Source of the DNA: Udeniomyces pyricola
Lineage: Eukaryota; Basidiomycota; Tremellomycetes; Cystofilobasidiales; Mrakiaceae
NCBI GenBank assembly: GCA_039545295.1
Contig: BCIK01000009.1
Coordinates: 767,859 to 831,858, forward strand
Length of the DNA: 64,000 nt
Direction: 5' to 3'
The translations under genes and the position numbers were made by a program. The notes under the pieces are model-generated. The model saw only the letters and a list, made by a program, of their open reading frames with translations, did no database searches and was not told where the DNA came from. This document shows positions 36,601 to 49,350 of the stretch, in pieces (within the stretch, counting starts at the first letter, position 1; each line of letters starts with the position of its first letter).

Positions 36601-36850
36601 CTCTTCCTCTTCGTATCCTTTGGACGAGACCGGTTTGTTCTCTTCGCCCCTGCATAACACGACGCCATCCAAACGATTGACGCGGGTGCATGGGACAAGC
36701 CCTATCTTTGGCCCAGAAATTCTTATCGAAGACCCCCGCGTCCTCGCCCTCCACAAGCGACAAGTGGAGCAGATTCTTCTCATGGGTCTGGCCGTAGCGT
36801 TGATTGGGGTCGGGCTGTCCTTCAGTATACCGGGTAGACGGGACGCCTAG
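33652..36850 (+). CDS. RAX1: RAX1-like protein: split RGS domain plus C-terminal membrane segments
   Basis: Exons 33652-33764, 33972-33986 (15 nt), 34203-34257, 34435-35695, 35769-35919, 36001-36132 and 36238-36850, giving 779 residues. Rax1 in yeast is a membrane protein marking bud sites. The first half of an RGS-like domain is at about 38-75 (LKEFELFLTHEELSLENL, then FFTWYLDYSQRF). About 350 residues of Ser/Pro-rich sequence follow. The second half resumes with VWRTFFRRGSEKELNL and runs to LPHFLSAQGKNINLP near 525. Hydrophobic segments follow at about 533-553 and 560-578, with a third at about 757-775. The block before the last segment (PEILIEDPRVLALH) matches Rax1-type tails. The donor of exon 2 (GTTATT) is non-consensus and is chosen because it keeps the domain in frame. 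Family call good, cellular role inferred. Confidence 0.78.
33972..33986 (+). other. 15-nt microexon of the RAX1-like gene
   Basis: Flanked by TATAG and GTTATT. It adds TLEYTL across its junctions, connecting the N-terminus to the RGS block in frame. An alternative downstream donor (GTGGCT, 33 bases into the same region) would end in the wrong phase for exon 3. Confidence 0.6.
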
Positions 36851-38343
36851 CTGGTCTTTTTCTCTTGCATTTTGGTCTATTTCCGACTGTTTTTTTTTCT
36901 TTCTCAATGTTTTCTAGCCTCCTCTCTCCACACTCTGGCTTTTTGCTTCCATCCGTTGCATGTTCTTTGTTTGTCTTCTCTGTCCTATCCTCACTCGCGC
37001 CTACCCAGTTTTTTTCACGCTCCGTTGTCACGACACCCTACCTAACACGACTCTCTCTCGACTCGATTAGTTTTCCTTCCACTCCTTTTCGTACTGTTCG
37101 GGCCATTGCTGCTTGCCTCTCTCCATCGACGTATTCTACTTCTTGACTTCTTTTTCCTCCTTCAATTTCTCATCTGTGCTGTACGGTTTATCCTCTTGAC
37201 GTTCCCTTGCATTTCTGCCTTCCACCTCTCATCACCCTGATGANNNNNNNNNNNNNNNNNNNNNNNNNNNNNNNNTCTCTCATCCATTCCACTGGCTGGT
37301 CCCCTCCCCCCCCCCCCCTTTTTCACCCTTCAATTTCCCTGATTCGCCTTTCGATCAGCACCTTGATTTTTAGCGCAGTGTCGCGCTTCCCTTCTATTCC
37401 CCCAGCCGGCCAGCTCTTACAACGTTAATCCTGTCCATGATCCGTGTAATCCGATTCTTCCGCTGTCGTATTTGTACGTTGGGACTAGACCCTTCGGTTG
37501 TATGTGTCTTGCATGTCGCTAAAGACGGGTTGTCTTCATGGACTTCATATATAAGGCTGGTAGGCTCAGTGCTTACTGGGAAGTGTAAACATGTTATCGT
37601 GACCAGCAGAAGTCAAAGGCAATCATACGTATACGTGCGCCGTTAATGCTTAAAACGTATACGGGCGCACAGCGCGCAAGTACGACTGCAGGAGCAATTA
37701 AGCTGGTCGTAGGATCAGACGGTGAAATCTTGCTTCAACATGTATCCGGTGTAGCATCTGCGCGTATCAAGCTGTATATGCATCATCCGGCGGGCCTGAA
37801 GTTCTCACCTCGATCTGTTATAGAGCTGTAGAGGTCGAAAGGATCGATGAATAATCCATCGAGCTCAGCGTCGGCCGTCGGCTTGGAGTCGCCATATATA
37901 TATGCACACACGCATAATAATGTGGGGGCCCTCCTGCAAAGCATTGAGAGGAGTTTGCTTTCTTGCTCCACTCCTCTTCACTCTTCAACCTTCCTCTCCC
38001 TCGTGTCCCCCGTCCCCTCCTTCTCCTCGTTCTCGGTCTTCCTTGCTTCCTCCGTCATCATCCGGCAATCTTGACCTCATCCTTCAGTCTATCGGTCAAA
38101 CCTTTCGTCCCCCCCCCTCCCCTTCGTGCCTTTGAAAAGGACGAGATCCTAGCGGTCCTTCCGCCCCACCAACCCCCCCTCTTCTCGTCGCCCCTCTCTC
38201 AACCCTTGCCCCTTCTCCCTTTACTCTCTCCCCCCCCCTCCTCCCCCCCTGTTCTCTGTCTCTCGCCGCGCCGTCGACACCTCTTCCTCTACTCTTCCTC
38301 CTTCGTTCTCGGCACGATTGGAATCTCCCCTCCATCCGTCTCC
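36851..38343. other. Intergenic region with an assembly gap, before the chitin synthase
   Basis: About 1.5 kb. It contains T-rich sequence after the RAX1 stop, a 32-base N gap at 37244-37275, a C-run next to it, and a strongly pyrimidine-rich leader from 37960 to 38340 just before the chitin synthase start. No gene seen. Confidence 0.5.
37244..37275. other. Assembly gap (32 N)
   Basis: Unknown bases written as N, flanked by pyrimidine-rich sequence. The true length may differ from 32. Confidence 0.98.
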
Positions 38344-41300
38344 ATGTCACGAAATAACAACAGCATCCCGTACGATGCCGCGCTGCCTCCGCCACCCCCT
38401 CCGTCGGACGCGAACTATTATTCCACCTTTCCCTCGCCGACCTCTACGCCGGGCTATCTCTCGCCCCAACAGCAGCAGCAGTCTCCGCACCAACCGTACC
38501 GGCCTAACCAATCTGGTATCTCCTTCACTGAAGCCGACGTTCCCCGGCCGCATGGGTCATCGCCTCGACCACCCCTGCCGGCCGGCAAGAACTCGTCCTA
38601 CAAGTCGACCGGCAGTAAAGGTGGTCCTCCCCAGGCGGTCGGAGGTGCTGTTGCGCCGGTCGATGGCGCCGAGGTCCCCCTCGACCATCTACCGTATGGA
38701 TTCCCTGAGCCCTCGACCCAAGCCGGTGGGAGCGGTGCCGACGTAAGGCGAAAGAAGAGTCTCGTCCGACCCGAACGCGAGAGACAGGATCCAGGCGATC
38801 GTCTATTCCACTATCGACAGCACGCGGCGAAGATGGAAGAGCAAGGGTTAGTACGAGCTGCTATGCCCCTCTCTCTGTCTTAGGTTACGCTCTGGTCATC
38901 GGGATCGTTGTTATCTTTGTCTTTGTGCATGGATGCGTGCGTTATGTGGCGAGGGATCAGAAGAAGAGGATCCGAACTGGCTGTCGCGCAACGTACGCGC
39001 GGAAGGGGATAGGACGGCGAGCTCGGCGTCGATGTATGCGGGCGGACCCTCGCGTCTCTCCGTTTGCACACTGCCTCGCTCCCCCCATTCCTTTCTTCTG
39101 ACCTGTCACGCAGGCTTATCCCTCGCTAGACCTACACTTTGAACATCGCTTGGGGGCTCTGTCGCATCAAACATATCCGCTCTTTCATTTGCGGCTATTG
39201 ACAACCAGCGAGAGATCTGGCCTGAGCCGAGTGGACCTGCGTGGCTGACACCTCGACTTCACCTTGCCCCTTTGGTGTTGACACTCCTTTCTCATCCACC
39301 CACGACCTCGTCCGCTTCCCATTTACCACCCCTCTGTTCTCTCAGCCACGGTCGAGTCGGCGTGATTCCATCCGGAACCGGCAATGTTCCTAACCCTGCC
39401 CGAGTGCCGCTTCGGCGAGGCAAGTCTATCCTTGCGCGGGAGGAGGACGCCGTCCAGGAGTCTGGCCTCTCCCTTTTCAAACGTAACACCGTTCGACGCA
39501 AGTCACGCGACGCCAATGGTCTAGAAGTCCGGCAGGGAGGAGGAGCCTACATCTCACAAAAGAAGACGAGAAAGGAGAAGGAAATGGAGAAGGATCCTAT
39601 GGACCGAGGCTTCTGGGGAGGCATCGCTCCCGGCCCGGTCGATGGCTGGATGATTTACTGCTTTCTTCTGACTTGCTGGGTTCCCGGCTTCATTTTGCGT
39701 AGCGTTTTCGGTACGTTGATCAACTCGCTGTTGAATCCAAAGATCTGGTTATCATCCTGTGCACAAACGACATTGGGGGAGACGGTGTGACTCAAATTTA
39801 GACCGCTGCTTGTTTCCTACAGGCAAGCGAACTCCGGAGGCGCAGCGAGCGTGGAGGGAAAAGATTGGCCTCATCGGAATCATCGCTTTCGTCATGCTCT
39901 TTGTCGGTTACCTCACCTTTGGCTTCACCATCTCCGTCTGTGGCACTCCCCCCAACCGATACCACGCCGGCTCGATCCAGACGGGTTCTCTCATCATCAA
40001 TGGTTACGCCTACGATCTCGGCGATTGGTACCACCCAAGCGGCGGCCCCTTCAACGGATCCCAAAACCCACTCTTCATGGATAGCTGGAACGCCGGCGGA
40101 ATGGATGCCTCGTTTATGTTCCAAAAAGTCAACGAAAACTGCCTCGGCATCATCGAACCTGCCACTGGTGCCACCATCGACCACAGCGGCGAGCGGATGG
40201 GATGGTACTTTCCGTGCAATCTTCGCTCGCAGAACGGCTCGACCCCAAACCTCACCAACATCACTTCGGCATACACTTGCCACACCGCCGACTCGGCGAG
40301 GAATCAGTACCACGCCCTCAAGCCGGAGGGTCAAGTCTACTACGACTGGGCCGATCTCAAGAACCCGGATCGAAATCTCGCCGTCTACCAAGGGTAACTT
40401 GGCCCTTTTCGTTCATGCGTTGCAATCATAGGACCACCTGAACTGATGGTTGTTGCTTGATTTTTTTTCTCTCCTCCTCGATTATCCTTTGGCTCTTTTC
40501 CCTTTCACTAGCAACGTTCTTGACCTCGATCTCCTCCAATGGCTCTCAACGACACAGACCACGTGGCCTGCTCTCTTTGACTACATGAAGAGCGGCAATG
40601 CGACTTATCAAGGCAACGACATCACCGCCCTCGGCGTTCGAACCGGCGAGGAGCGCGCTTTGGCTTGTCTGATGGACGTCACCACGGTCGGTTTCATCTC
40701 GGGCAAGACCATCGGTTGCATCGCGTCCGACATTGTCCTCTACGTCTCGCTCATCTTCATCATCGGCATCGTCGCGATCAAGTTTGCTATGGCCGTTACA
40801 TTCGGTTGGTTCCTGTCGTGGCGATTGGGCTCGTTCAAGGGTGAGACGTACGCCCAACGCATGGCTCGGGCAGAGGCCATCGAGAACTGGACCGAAGATA
40901 TTTACCGATCCGCGCCGAGTCGTTACCGACCTAACGTGCCCGCCGGCGGCAAGGGTGGCAAGAACCGAGGAACTGTCTTCCTTCCGACGACGTCGCGTTT
41001 CTCCAAGGCCGACTCGCTCATGGTCACTTCGTCCCGACCCTCGACGACCTATGGCGGCGGAGGTGGCTTTGGCCGCTCGCAGACGACCAGCACGTTTGGT
41101 GGCAAGGGCTTCCTTTCGGCCTCGCCCCTCGGCGGCTCGCACAACACGCCGCCCGGCTCGCCCATGATCCACTCGTCGCGCTCTTCCAACTCCTTGCCCT
41201 ACGGACAAGGCGACGACTCTACTATCAACCACTCCTACTCGGATCCCTCGCTCTCGCACTGTCCTTTCCCGCTTCACAATGTCATCCCCCAGCCCCCGCC

Positions 41301-44300
41301 CGATTACGAGCCATTCAACTTCCCCCTCATGCACAATATCCTCCTCGTCACCGCTTACTCGGAGTCGATTGAAGGTCTTCGAACAACGATTGATTCGCTT
41401 GCGACAACCGACTACCCCAATTCGCACAAGGTCATCCTCGTCATTGCTGACGGCATGGTCCGGGGATCTGGTTCCAAGCTTCGTACACCCGACATTGTTC
41501 TCGGCATGATGAAGGAGCTCGTTGTCCCTGCCGAGGAGGTTGAGGCCCACTCCTATGTCGCTATCGCTGATGGACACAAGAAGCACAACATGGCCAAGGT
41601 CTTCGCCGGTTTCTACGACTACGATGACAACACAGTTGAGGTTTCGAAGTGCGTTTTTTGAGCGATGGGTTCAAAGACTTGAGGATCGCGAAAGTAGGCT
41701 TGGTATTGGAGTTTCTGTCTTGACACTCTCTTCATTTACTATTTTCTTCCACCTCTCCCTCCCCCCCCCCCTCTCCCAGGCAGCAGCGAGTTCCAATGAT
41801 CCTTGTCGCCAAAACCGGCAACCCACTCGAGGCTCACGAGGCCAAGCCAGGCAACCGAGGCAAGCGAGACTCGCAGATCATCATCATGGGCTTCCTGCAA
41901 AAAGTCATGTTTGACGAGCGAATGACAACATTTGAATACGAGTTTTTCAACTCGCTCTGGCGTTGCACCGGCGTCTCACCCGATCAGTACCAAGGCATGC
42001 TCTGCGTCGATGCCGACACCAAGGTCTTCCCCGATTCGCTTACTCGTATGACAGCCGCCATGCACAACGATCCCGAGATCATGGGTCTCTGCGGAGAGAC
42101 CAAGATTGCCAACAAGACGGAAACCTGGGTTACGATGATTCAAGGTACGTTGGTCGGCTCATGGATAGGGGTGATCCCGCCAGACGCTCACTGACGGTCG
42201 ACCTTCTCGATTCGTCCCTTATAACTTCCCTCATCTTTTCTCTAGTCTTTGAGTATTATATTTCCCATCATCAGACGAAAGCGTTCGAGGCCGTCTTTGG
42301 CGGTGTCACCTGCTTGCCTGGATGCTTCTCAATGTACCGAATCAAGGCGCCCAAGGGCGACACCGGTTACTGGGTTCCGATCATTGCAAACCCGGACATC
42401 GTTGAGCACTACTCGGAAAACGTCGTCGATACTCTGCACAAGAGTACGTTGCCCGTATTTCTGCCTTGGTTCATCGATCTCTCCATGTCGGTATAGACTA
42501 ACTTCTTTTTTAACCGCACCTACCGTCTTTTCCCTCCTTACCACCCTTTTTTGCGGCCACACAGAGAACCTTCTGCTCCTCGGAGAAGATCGATACCTTT
42601 CAACGCTCATGCTGAAGACGTTCCCCAAGCGAAAGATGACCTTCATTCCCCAGGCGGTCTGCAAAACGGTCGTTCCCGACACTTTCCGAATCTTGCTCTC
42701 ACAACGTCGACGATGGATTAGTGCGTGTTATACATTCATATGGTTGTTGCTTCTCGGACCTATCAGGCTGACGATGTATGCATTTCTCTTGTATCCGCCT
42801 TTCGCCCTCTCCTCCATCCAGACTCTACCATTCACAATCTCTTTGAGCTCCTCTTTGTCCGCGACCTTTGTGGCACGTTCTGCTTCTCGATGCAGTTCGT
42901 TGTCTTCATCGATCTTATCGGCACGCTCGCCCTTCCCGCCGCCATCTCGTTCACGCTCTACATTGTCATCATCGCCATCATTCCCTCGCAACCGACGCCG
43001 ACCATGTCCCTCATCCTGCTCGCGCTCATCCTCGGTCTTCCTGCCGTACTGATTGTTGTTACCTCGCGCAAGGTGGCCTACGTCGGTTGGATGCTTGTGT
43101 ACCTGTGCTCGCTCCCCATCTGGAACTTTGTCCTTCCAGTCTACGCTTACTGGCACTTTGACGACTTCTCGTGGGGAGAGACTCGAAAGATCGAGGGCGA
43201 GGCCAAGGCCGAAACCGGGCACGGCGACAAAGAGGGTGTCTTTGACTCGACGAGCATTGTTATGAAGGTGAGCGCTTACAGTACTATACGACTTGGCCAC
43301 TTGACCACTCGGAACGTGCGTAAGCGAGCATTTAAGCTGTGAGACTGACGCGTATCATCGTGTCCTTTTCCGTTCTTGCCTCACATCCCGATTTTTCTAG
43401 CGATGGGCCGAGTTTGAGCGTGAACGCCGATGGCGTTCCGGTACCCAAAGCCGTGATTCGACCGCCTTCGAATTGGGTCGCTCGACCTCGCCGAGACGCC
43501 ACGACAACCGATATGTGAGTCGTTGTTCTGCTTGCTTTTATCTTGCTTGTGTTTCCGATGGGGGGGGGGGGGCATCCGTCTCACCTTGCTGATCCTTCCG
43601 TCTCCGTCCGATGTTGCAGTCCCTCTCCTCGACCTACGATAACCACAGCAGTGCTGAGGGACCCTTCAGCAACTCTCGGTCATCTCAGTCGTTCCAGCAG
43701 GGCCCCAACTCCGGCTTTGGCCCCAACTTCCTCGCCAGTCGAGCCGACTCGGTTCCGCTGCTTGAGCTCCCCGCTCCTCTTGGTCCTCGCGTGCACTCCA
43801 ATTCATCTTCGGCCACATCGGACGAGGAGACGGCTTACCGAGCGCGCGGCAACATGGAGCGCTCCACGACGAGCTCGACAGCCTTTGGCGGTTCGTCGTC
43901 CGAATCGGGTCCGTTCCGCGATCAGTACTCTTACTCACCGGAAGGCGAATTGGAGCGACCCTCCGAGTACGACAAGGACAGTCACTCGTCTCGCGTCAGC
44001 CACGGTCAGGGCGTCGATCTTGTCGACCAAGGTTACCTTCCGCCGAACCAACCCGGCAAGCTTGGTCGGGTCGCTCGCAACGCCCAGAGGAGGAGCGGCT
44101 CCATCACGAGCCCTATCGGCACGGCCTCGTCGCGAGGGGCAATCTCGCCGAGTTCGGTGAGTTTGGGCGCATTTTGGGCATCGTTGTGGCGTTCTGCGGC
44201 CTATGCTGATCTTGTCTTCTCTCTTCATATATGTACCGGACCTTTACCTCAATTGTCTGCCCTAGCCTCGAAACTCGGTCCAACCCGGCGGTTATGCCCG

Positions 44301-44322
44301 TTTCGATAGAAGTCAGCAGTAA
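38344..44322 (+). CDS. CHS3: Class IV chitin synthase (Chs3 type)
   Basis: Exons 38344-38846, 39346-39710, 39823-40393, 40512-41648, 41780-42144, 42246-42443, 42565-42720, 42822-43267, 43401-43514, 43620-44156 and 44266-44322, giving 1482 residues. It is a plasma-membrane processive transferase making chitin from UDP-N-acetylglucosamine. The N-terminus is Pro/Ser-rich. Two membrane segments (about 260-285 and 302-321) follow, then a Cys-containing outer domain and a third segment (about 550). The catalytic domain starts near [14 protein letters not shown] and contains [16 protein letters not shown] (about 1052) and QRRRW (about 1093). Several hydrophobic segments follow, in a block that includes [17 protein letters not shown]. 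The last 240 residues are Ser-rich and disordered. Domain order marks class IV rather than class I-III or the myosin-linked classes. The only uncertain spot is the 499-nt first intron, which might hide a small exon. Confidence 0.95.
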
Positions 44323-45859
44323 TGCGAGGCCTCTTCGTGCTTGTCCTATCAGTGACGCCGTGGCGATCGCGCTCTAGCATCTTTCTCCTCCCCCGCCTCA
44401 CCTTCCTTTCTTCTTCAGTCTTTTTCTCGCCTTCCTTGCGGTCGATCCCTTGTCAATCTGCCTCTTTTCTTTCCACCTTCCTTTCATGATCTCTTCTACG
44501 TACCACGCCCGCACGCTCCCCTTTCCTTGAACTCGTTTTTTTCTCTTTTCTTTTTCTTTTTCCTTTTTCTCTTTCCCCATTTCACTTCCTCTTTGGCGTA
44601 TTACTGGACTCTTTTTGACCCTATTTCTTTCTTTCCCTCAAGCATGTCGTGTATCCCTCTCCCACTTTGTCCTCCTACCATCTAATTGCCTATCCACGAG
44701 TCAATCTGGTCGAATAGTAGTCTGCTCTCTCATGCCACCCCCCCCCCCTTCTCCTTACCTTTTTTTCCCTTCTACTTGATAAGCACTCTACGTATGTCGA
44801 CCGCTCATTTGTCCTGTCACTTTCTTTTTCTTCATCTGTTTACCCTCTCCTCTTTGGACTTCAGGTCTCATTGTTTTTCTTTCCTTTTTCACCTCGGTTT
44901 CTTTTCGTATAGCATACCACACTTTCTGATCCTCTTCCTTGGTACTACCCTTTTCCTTCAGCTTTTGGTTCCTCCTCTTCTTCCCTGATCCACGTTTTCC
45001 CTTTCGTTTGTGCTCAGCACAAAGGTGGACTTGAATGTCTTTGTTCGCTTGTCCGGACGTTTCTACATACTTTAGTAGTAGTTGATGCCTCGCTTATTTA
45101 GTCAGATCAAGCAATTAGTTCAAAACCATGACTCACCTTGCCTTCAACCCGGCCCATCTCTATCTTTTCTTCTTTCTTTTCCTTCTTCTCGATCACCCTT
45201 TCTTTTTTTTTTCCTTTTCTTTTCACCTCGTTTCGACGTTTCGTATATACACGTACCCCTTCTTCTTCCCTAGTAGCTCAAAGCAGGCTTCTCCTTCCTT
45301 GCTCCCTTCTCGTTCTTTGTCTTTTTTCGAAGCGCATATACACATTTTCCTCTGATGGACCCTCTGAGTCTCTCTTTCTCTCTCTTTTCTCCTCTCTCTC
45401 TCTCTCTCTTCTCAGTCTTTTGCCCCTCTCGTTTTTTCCGAACCCCGGTCCGTCGATCAGAGCGGCGAGTCGTTGTCACTACGTTCATACATGGGATGAC
45501 ATCGAATGTTGCATGTGTTTTGAATGCAGTTGACATCGTGATGAGATCAGACCTTTTTTTTTTCTTCTTTTTTTTTCTTTCTTAGTCCTGCATGTCACAG
45601 TACGTTACGTGCATATACGTGAGGAACGTACTGCATTTCTACAACGTACATGATGACAGTTCAACGGCTTATATATCTTATAGAATGTATAAACATATAC
45701 ATATATATATATATATCGCTTCCAAGCTTCTCTGGATTGGGTTATACTACGTACTACAGTATATGTATAATAGAATGGTTCATACTATCCATATCACGCA
45801 TGAGAACGCGGCCTCCTTCATATCGCTTGTCATAAGCGGAGTTTCTGTCTTTCTCCCTC
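44323..45859. other. Convergent intergenic region, strongly pyrimidine-rich
   Basis: About 1.5 kb dominated by CT-rich and T-rich tracts on the plus strand (44390-45450), then a (TA)n run near 45700. Short ORFs here are low-complexity shadows. No gene seen. Confidence 0.5.
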
Positions 45860-48474
45860 TCACGCTCCTGATCCTACGTCGCCGCCTCGGCTCTGGACAT
45901 CCGACCAAAACTCAGCCCAAAGCGACGACGACGACGGCGTCGTCGTCGTCGGGTGGTCCGAAAAGATCTGCTCGGTGTCCAAACGATCTCTGTGGTCGGT
46001 CGTTGATGATCTTGCGAGAGGATTCAGATATCGATGATGTTCTTCGTCTTGAACGCGGCTGATAGCAGAGGACGCATGATGATGGATCGACGACGGGTCA
46101 GTCGGTGTTAACGGCGTCGACTGCTGGTGTTGGGGACGCAAGGATGTGGCTAGATAAGAACGATCATCGAATTTACGTTGGGAACGATAATGAGGTCGCT
46201 GTTGTTGTGGTTGTTGGTGATGTTGTCGTTCCGATTGCTTTGACCGTGCGATCCGGTCGTATGCCGCAATGAGCGAGGCCGTTGCTGCTGCTGCTATCGG
46301 TGCACTCCTACGATCATCAGCTGTAGACGGCGGCCAGCCACGAAGGAGTAAAGGTGCCGATATGCCGATGGACCGGTCTGACGCTTGGAGAAGGGACGAA
46401 GGAGGGTGGGAGGCGGATGGCGTGAGAAGTCCGGTGGTTGTGGAGAAAGAAGAAGTGGAAGAAGTGGAAGGGGAAAGGGAAGGAGACGCCAAGGATATCG
46501 TCGTCGTCGAGGACGCAGAGAAAGACGGGGTGAGGAACCGTTTCGGGGACGTTCGATCGGTCTGTCCAATCGAGCCTGAAGGAGAGTCACGAGTCCTAGA
46601 AGAGGTGGAGAAGCGTTCGACGAGAAGAGAGACTCGTCGACCCGAGGGCGTCCGATGAGGTTTGGGAGCGGATGGTTGGGGTTTGAGTTGGGGTTGAGCC
46701 AAAGTAGATACGAGGGGAGTCGAGTAGTGAACGTTCTCGAGGAATGAAGCTGAGGATGAGGAGTGAAGGGAAGTCACTTGGGAGTGATAGGTTGGTGCAC
46801 GGGAGGTGTACGAAGGAACCGAAGCAGACGAAGAAGGTTGATGATGATGATGTTGAGGTCGAGAGGAAGGATCTCGCAGGTGGGAATAATCCGATGGAGA
46901 CGTAGTAGATGGGACTCCGAGATCACCTTCATCAGCGTCAACTACGTCAGTCAGATTGGACCGGTGAGTAGGTTGAGAATGCTTGCGAAGAGACCTGGAT
47001 GGTTGTGCTTTTGCCAGATGAGGGGGGCGAGAGAGTGAGGATATATGACGTTTGCGCTCTTCTGTGACGTCATCATCGTCATCGCCATCGTCGTCTACAT
47101 CGGCCAACGAAGCGAAATGAGAGAGAGAAGGCTCGCGATCAATCGAAGGAGGAGCTCGCAGAGGACTGTGATATCCCGCTAGCCCTCGATGATCCGCATG
47201 CGGCGATGCGCATGGATGTCGGGCCGCCAACAGCCTCGCCCACGGTGAGAGATGAGGCTGAAAGTGACCGGCTCGTAGCTTGTTGGTCGCATGGGCTCGT
47301 CTTTCTCCAGCGTACGAGGAGAGGAAGGTGGACCACGACTCACGAGGGTCCTCGCCAAAGGTACGGTGGAGGATGAACCAGTCGAACGCGTATCCAATCG
47401 GGGCGAGGAGCCAAAAGGCCGCGAGGAGACCTTTCCAGCTGGGGGTCGACCAGTCAAGGTGTGAGGGGTGGGCGTCGATGAGGAAAAGGATGAGAGCATC
47501 GGTGTAGGGTTGAGACGTGAGGAGGCCAAGGGAGAAAGTGAAGACGAAGGATCCGAGAAGAGAGGTTGATGTGCGGACGAGATGATGTTTGATTACAGAT
47601 GAGAAAAAGGGGAATAAGGGCATCAAAGCTAGGGATGTGCCGAAGACGATGCCGAGAATTAGCCGAGGGAGAAGGGTCTTCAAGCGGAACGTGAGGGAGA
47701 GAGCAAGGGCGAAGGAAAGGCCTCCGAAGAGGCCCAGCAAAATGATGGCGAGGGGATGAAAGCGAAGAGAAGCGACGGAGAGCAGGAGGGATGGGAGAAG
47801 CCAGATGAAGAGGAACGCCAGAGGCGGAGGCGTCGATGCAGATGTTCGGTTAAGGATGAGGAGGGTGAGCAGGATCGAGATCAGGACTGAGAAAGCAGAG
47901 TTCATGGGAAAGATAATGATCAACATCTTTGACGAAAAGTTGAGCTAACACATTTACGCCGTCTTGATATCTTTAGACCACACTTACTTCCGGCAAGCCA
48001 GCCTCCGATCCATCCACCAATCCCTCCCGAGCATACAAACCGCCACTTCTTGGCCTTGTGCTCCCGACGCCCAAAATCGAACGGCTCCCATTCCGTCTCC
48101 GATGAGGAACTGACATCCTCGTTATCGAATGACCGGTAGAACTTGGTGCGGAACTCGTCCTTGCCCACCACAGGTCGGCTCTGGTGTCGGAGTGTCGATA
48201 GCGACGACAGTACAGCGGCGTCGGCACGGGCGGTTTGGTGGGTCCGATCGAGGACAAGAAAAGTGCCAGAGAAGAGGAGCACGAGCGACGGGACCAAGAG
48301 AGAAACGAAGAGGATGTGGGTGTATGGTTTGGAGACGAGATCCGATGCTGGTGGGTAAGGGAATGACGGTCAGGAGACAAGGAGCTACGGTCAGCAAGGC
48401 AAGACTGATTCGAGTCGAACGAGAAACACTGCGGACTGACGGTAGACGAGTGAGGAATCTGGCTGGGTAGACAT
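45860..48474 (-). CDS. Multi-pass membrane protein with long Ser-rich tail, possibly DUF4203/TMEM198-like
   Basis: Exons 48474-48441, 48347-47988 and 47886-45860, giving 806 residues. The first exon is 34 nt and supplies a short N-terminus (MSTQPDSSLVY). A hydrophobic segment (ILFVSLLVPSLVLLFSGTF) comes next, then an acidic soluble loop. Around six hydrophobic segments follow from GGIGGWIGGWLAG onward, including LLGLFGGLSFALALSLTF and LLGSFVFTFSLGLLTS, up to about residue 310. The remaining 490 residues are Ser/Pro/His-rich and probably cytosolic. Gly-rich membrane helices and a lone Asp-containing helix (DALILFLIDAH) recall DUF4203 proteins, but I cannot confirm this. The intron joining the second and third exons is required to make the GWLAG-ILISILL helix continuous. 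Function unknown. Confidence 0.68.
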
Positions 48475-49350
48475 GTGAGTGTCGAGTGGGCGAAATGACG
48501 AGAGCCGCGCTGGGTCCGAGGGTCCGAGCGAAGAGGAGAGCAAGATGGAGAGAAAGGGCGACGTTGAGCAGAGGATGAAGCGATTAGGTGGGCGTCTATG
48601 GAGGATGGTTGGTCAAGTGAGGCGGGGTTGGGCGTAGGAACGCTGGGTGGGTGGATGGTGAGGTGGATGAGGGGAGAGGAACCAGCATGGGGCCAGATTG
48701 ATAAGTGGACTGGGTCGTCAAAGTATATTCCAGGCATGATGCTGGACGATGACTGCCTAGCACAGACCCCCTGACTCTCCGGTATGCGTTTGAAACAGGG
48801 GTCAATCTAAATATCATCATGACTGATCGACCAGTCAATCCAGATCCATGTCAGTAACCGGTCCCTGATCTGCCTCCTCTTAGCCACCACCTTTCGGATC
48901 AGTACAGAACGTATAGACAGCTGGCGGATGACAACGGTGGGGGATCCAGAATGATCGAGTTGATGGTCATGCATGAGCTGCTCTGCGCGTCGCTTCCAAG
49001 ACCCTTTCTCATCCGCATTAACGTTGATTATATATATACACATCATTTTACCGATGATCCATACAAATCATTCCCCAGTTTCGACTGGCTTCTCGACTCA
49101 GTCGTGACGAACTGCCTTGAGGATTTTGGATGATCGGACCTGAAACGTATCTCATCCAGTCTTGTCAACGTGACGTACATATTATATATCATGTATACGT
49201 TTGAACAGCAAACGGATCATGACCGAAATTGACACGTCATTCGCGCGCGCTCCCAGGATTCCCAGGTCCCAGCTTGTCCGCTGTGGACAACCGGCCATCT
49301 CCTTTCCAACGGCCATCTTCTGCCAGTGCTTCCTGTTTCTCCCTCAACGC
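48475..49350. promoter_or_regulatory. Divergent promoter region, membrane protein / PDI-like
   Basis: About 875 bases between divergent starts. An alternative long open frame on the minus strand (to 48737) overlaps it but cannot be spliced in phase to the membrane-protein exons. A TA-rich stretch lies at 49029-49042. Confidence 0.45.

Noticed and set aside
38847..39345. Extra chitin synthase exon in the first intron
   Set aside because: The flanking exons join in phase directly and give a sensible sequence; candidate segments had weak borders.
40546..41586. 346-codon open frame on the minus strand
   Set aside because: It is antisense to the chitin synthase catalytic exon and has no family features; codon bias of the real gene explains it.
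48482..48737. Plus-length minus-strand frame beginning MPGIYFDDPVHL
   Set aside because: It cannot be joined in phase to the membrane-protein exons with good donors; the start at 48474 can.
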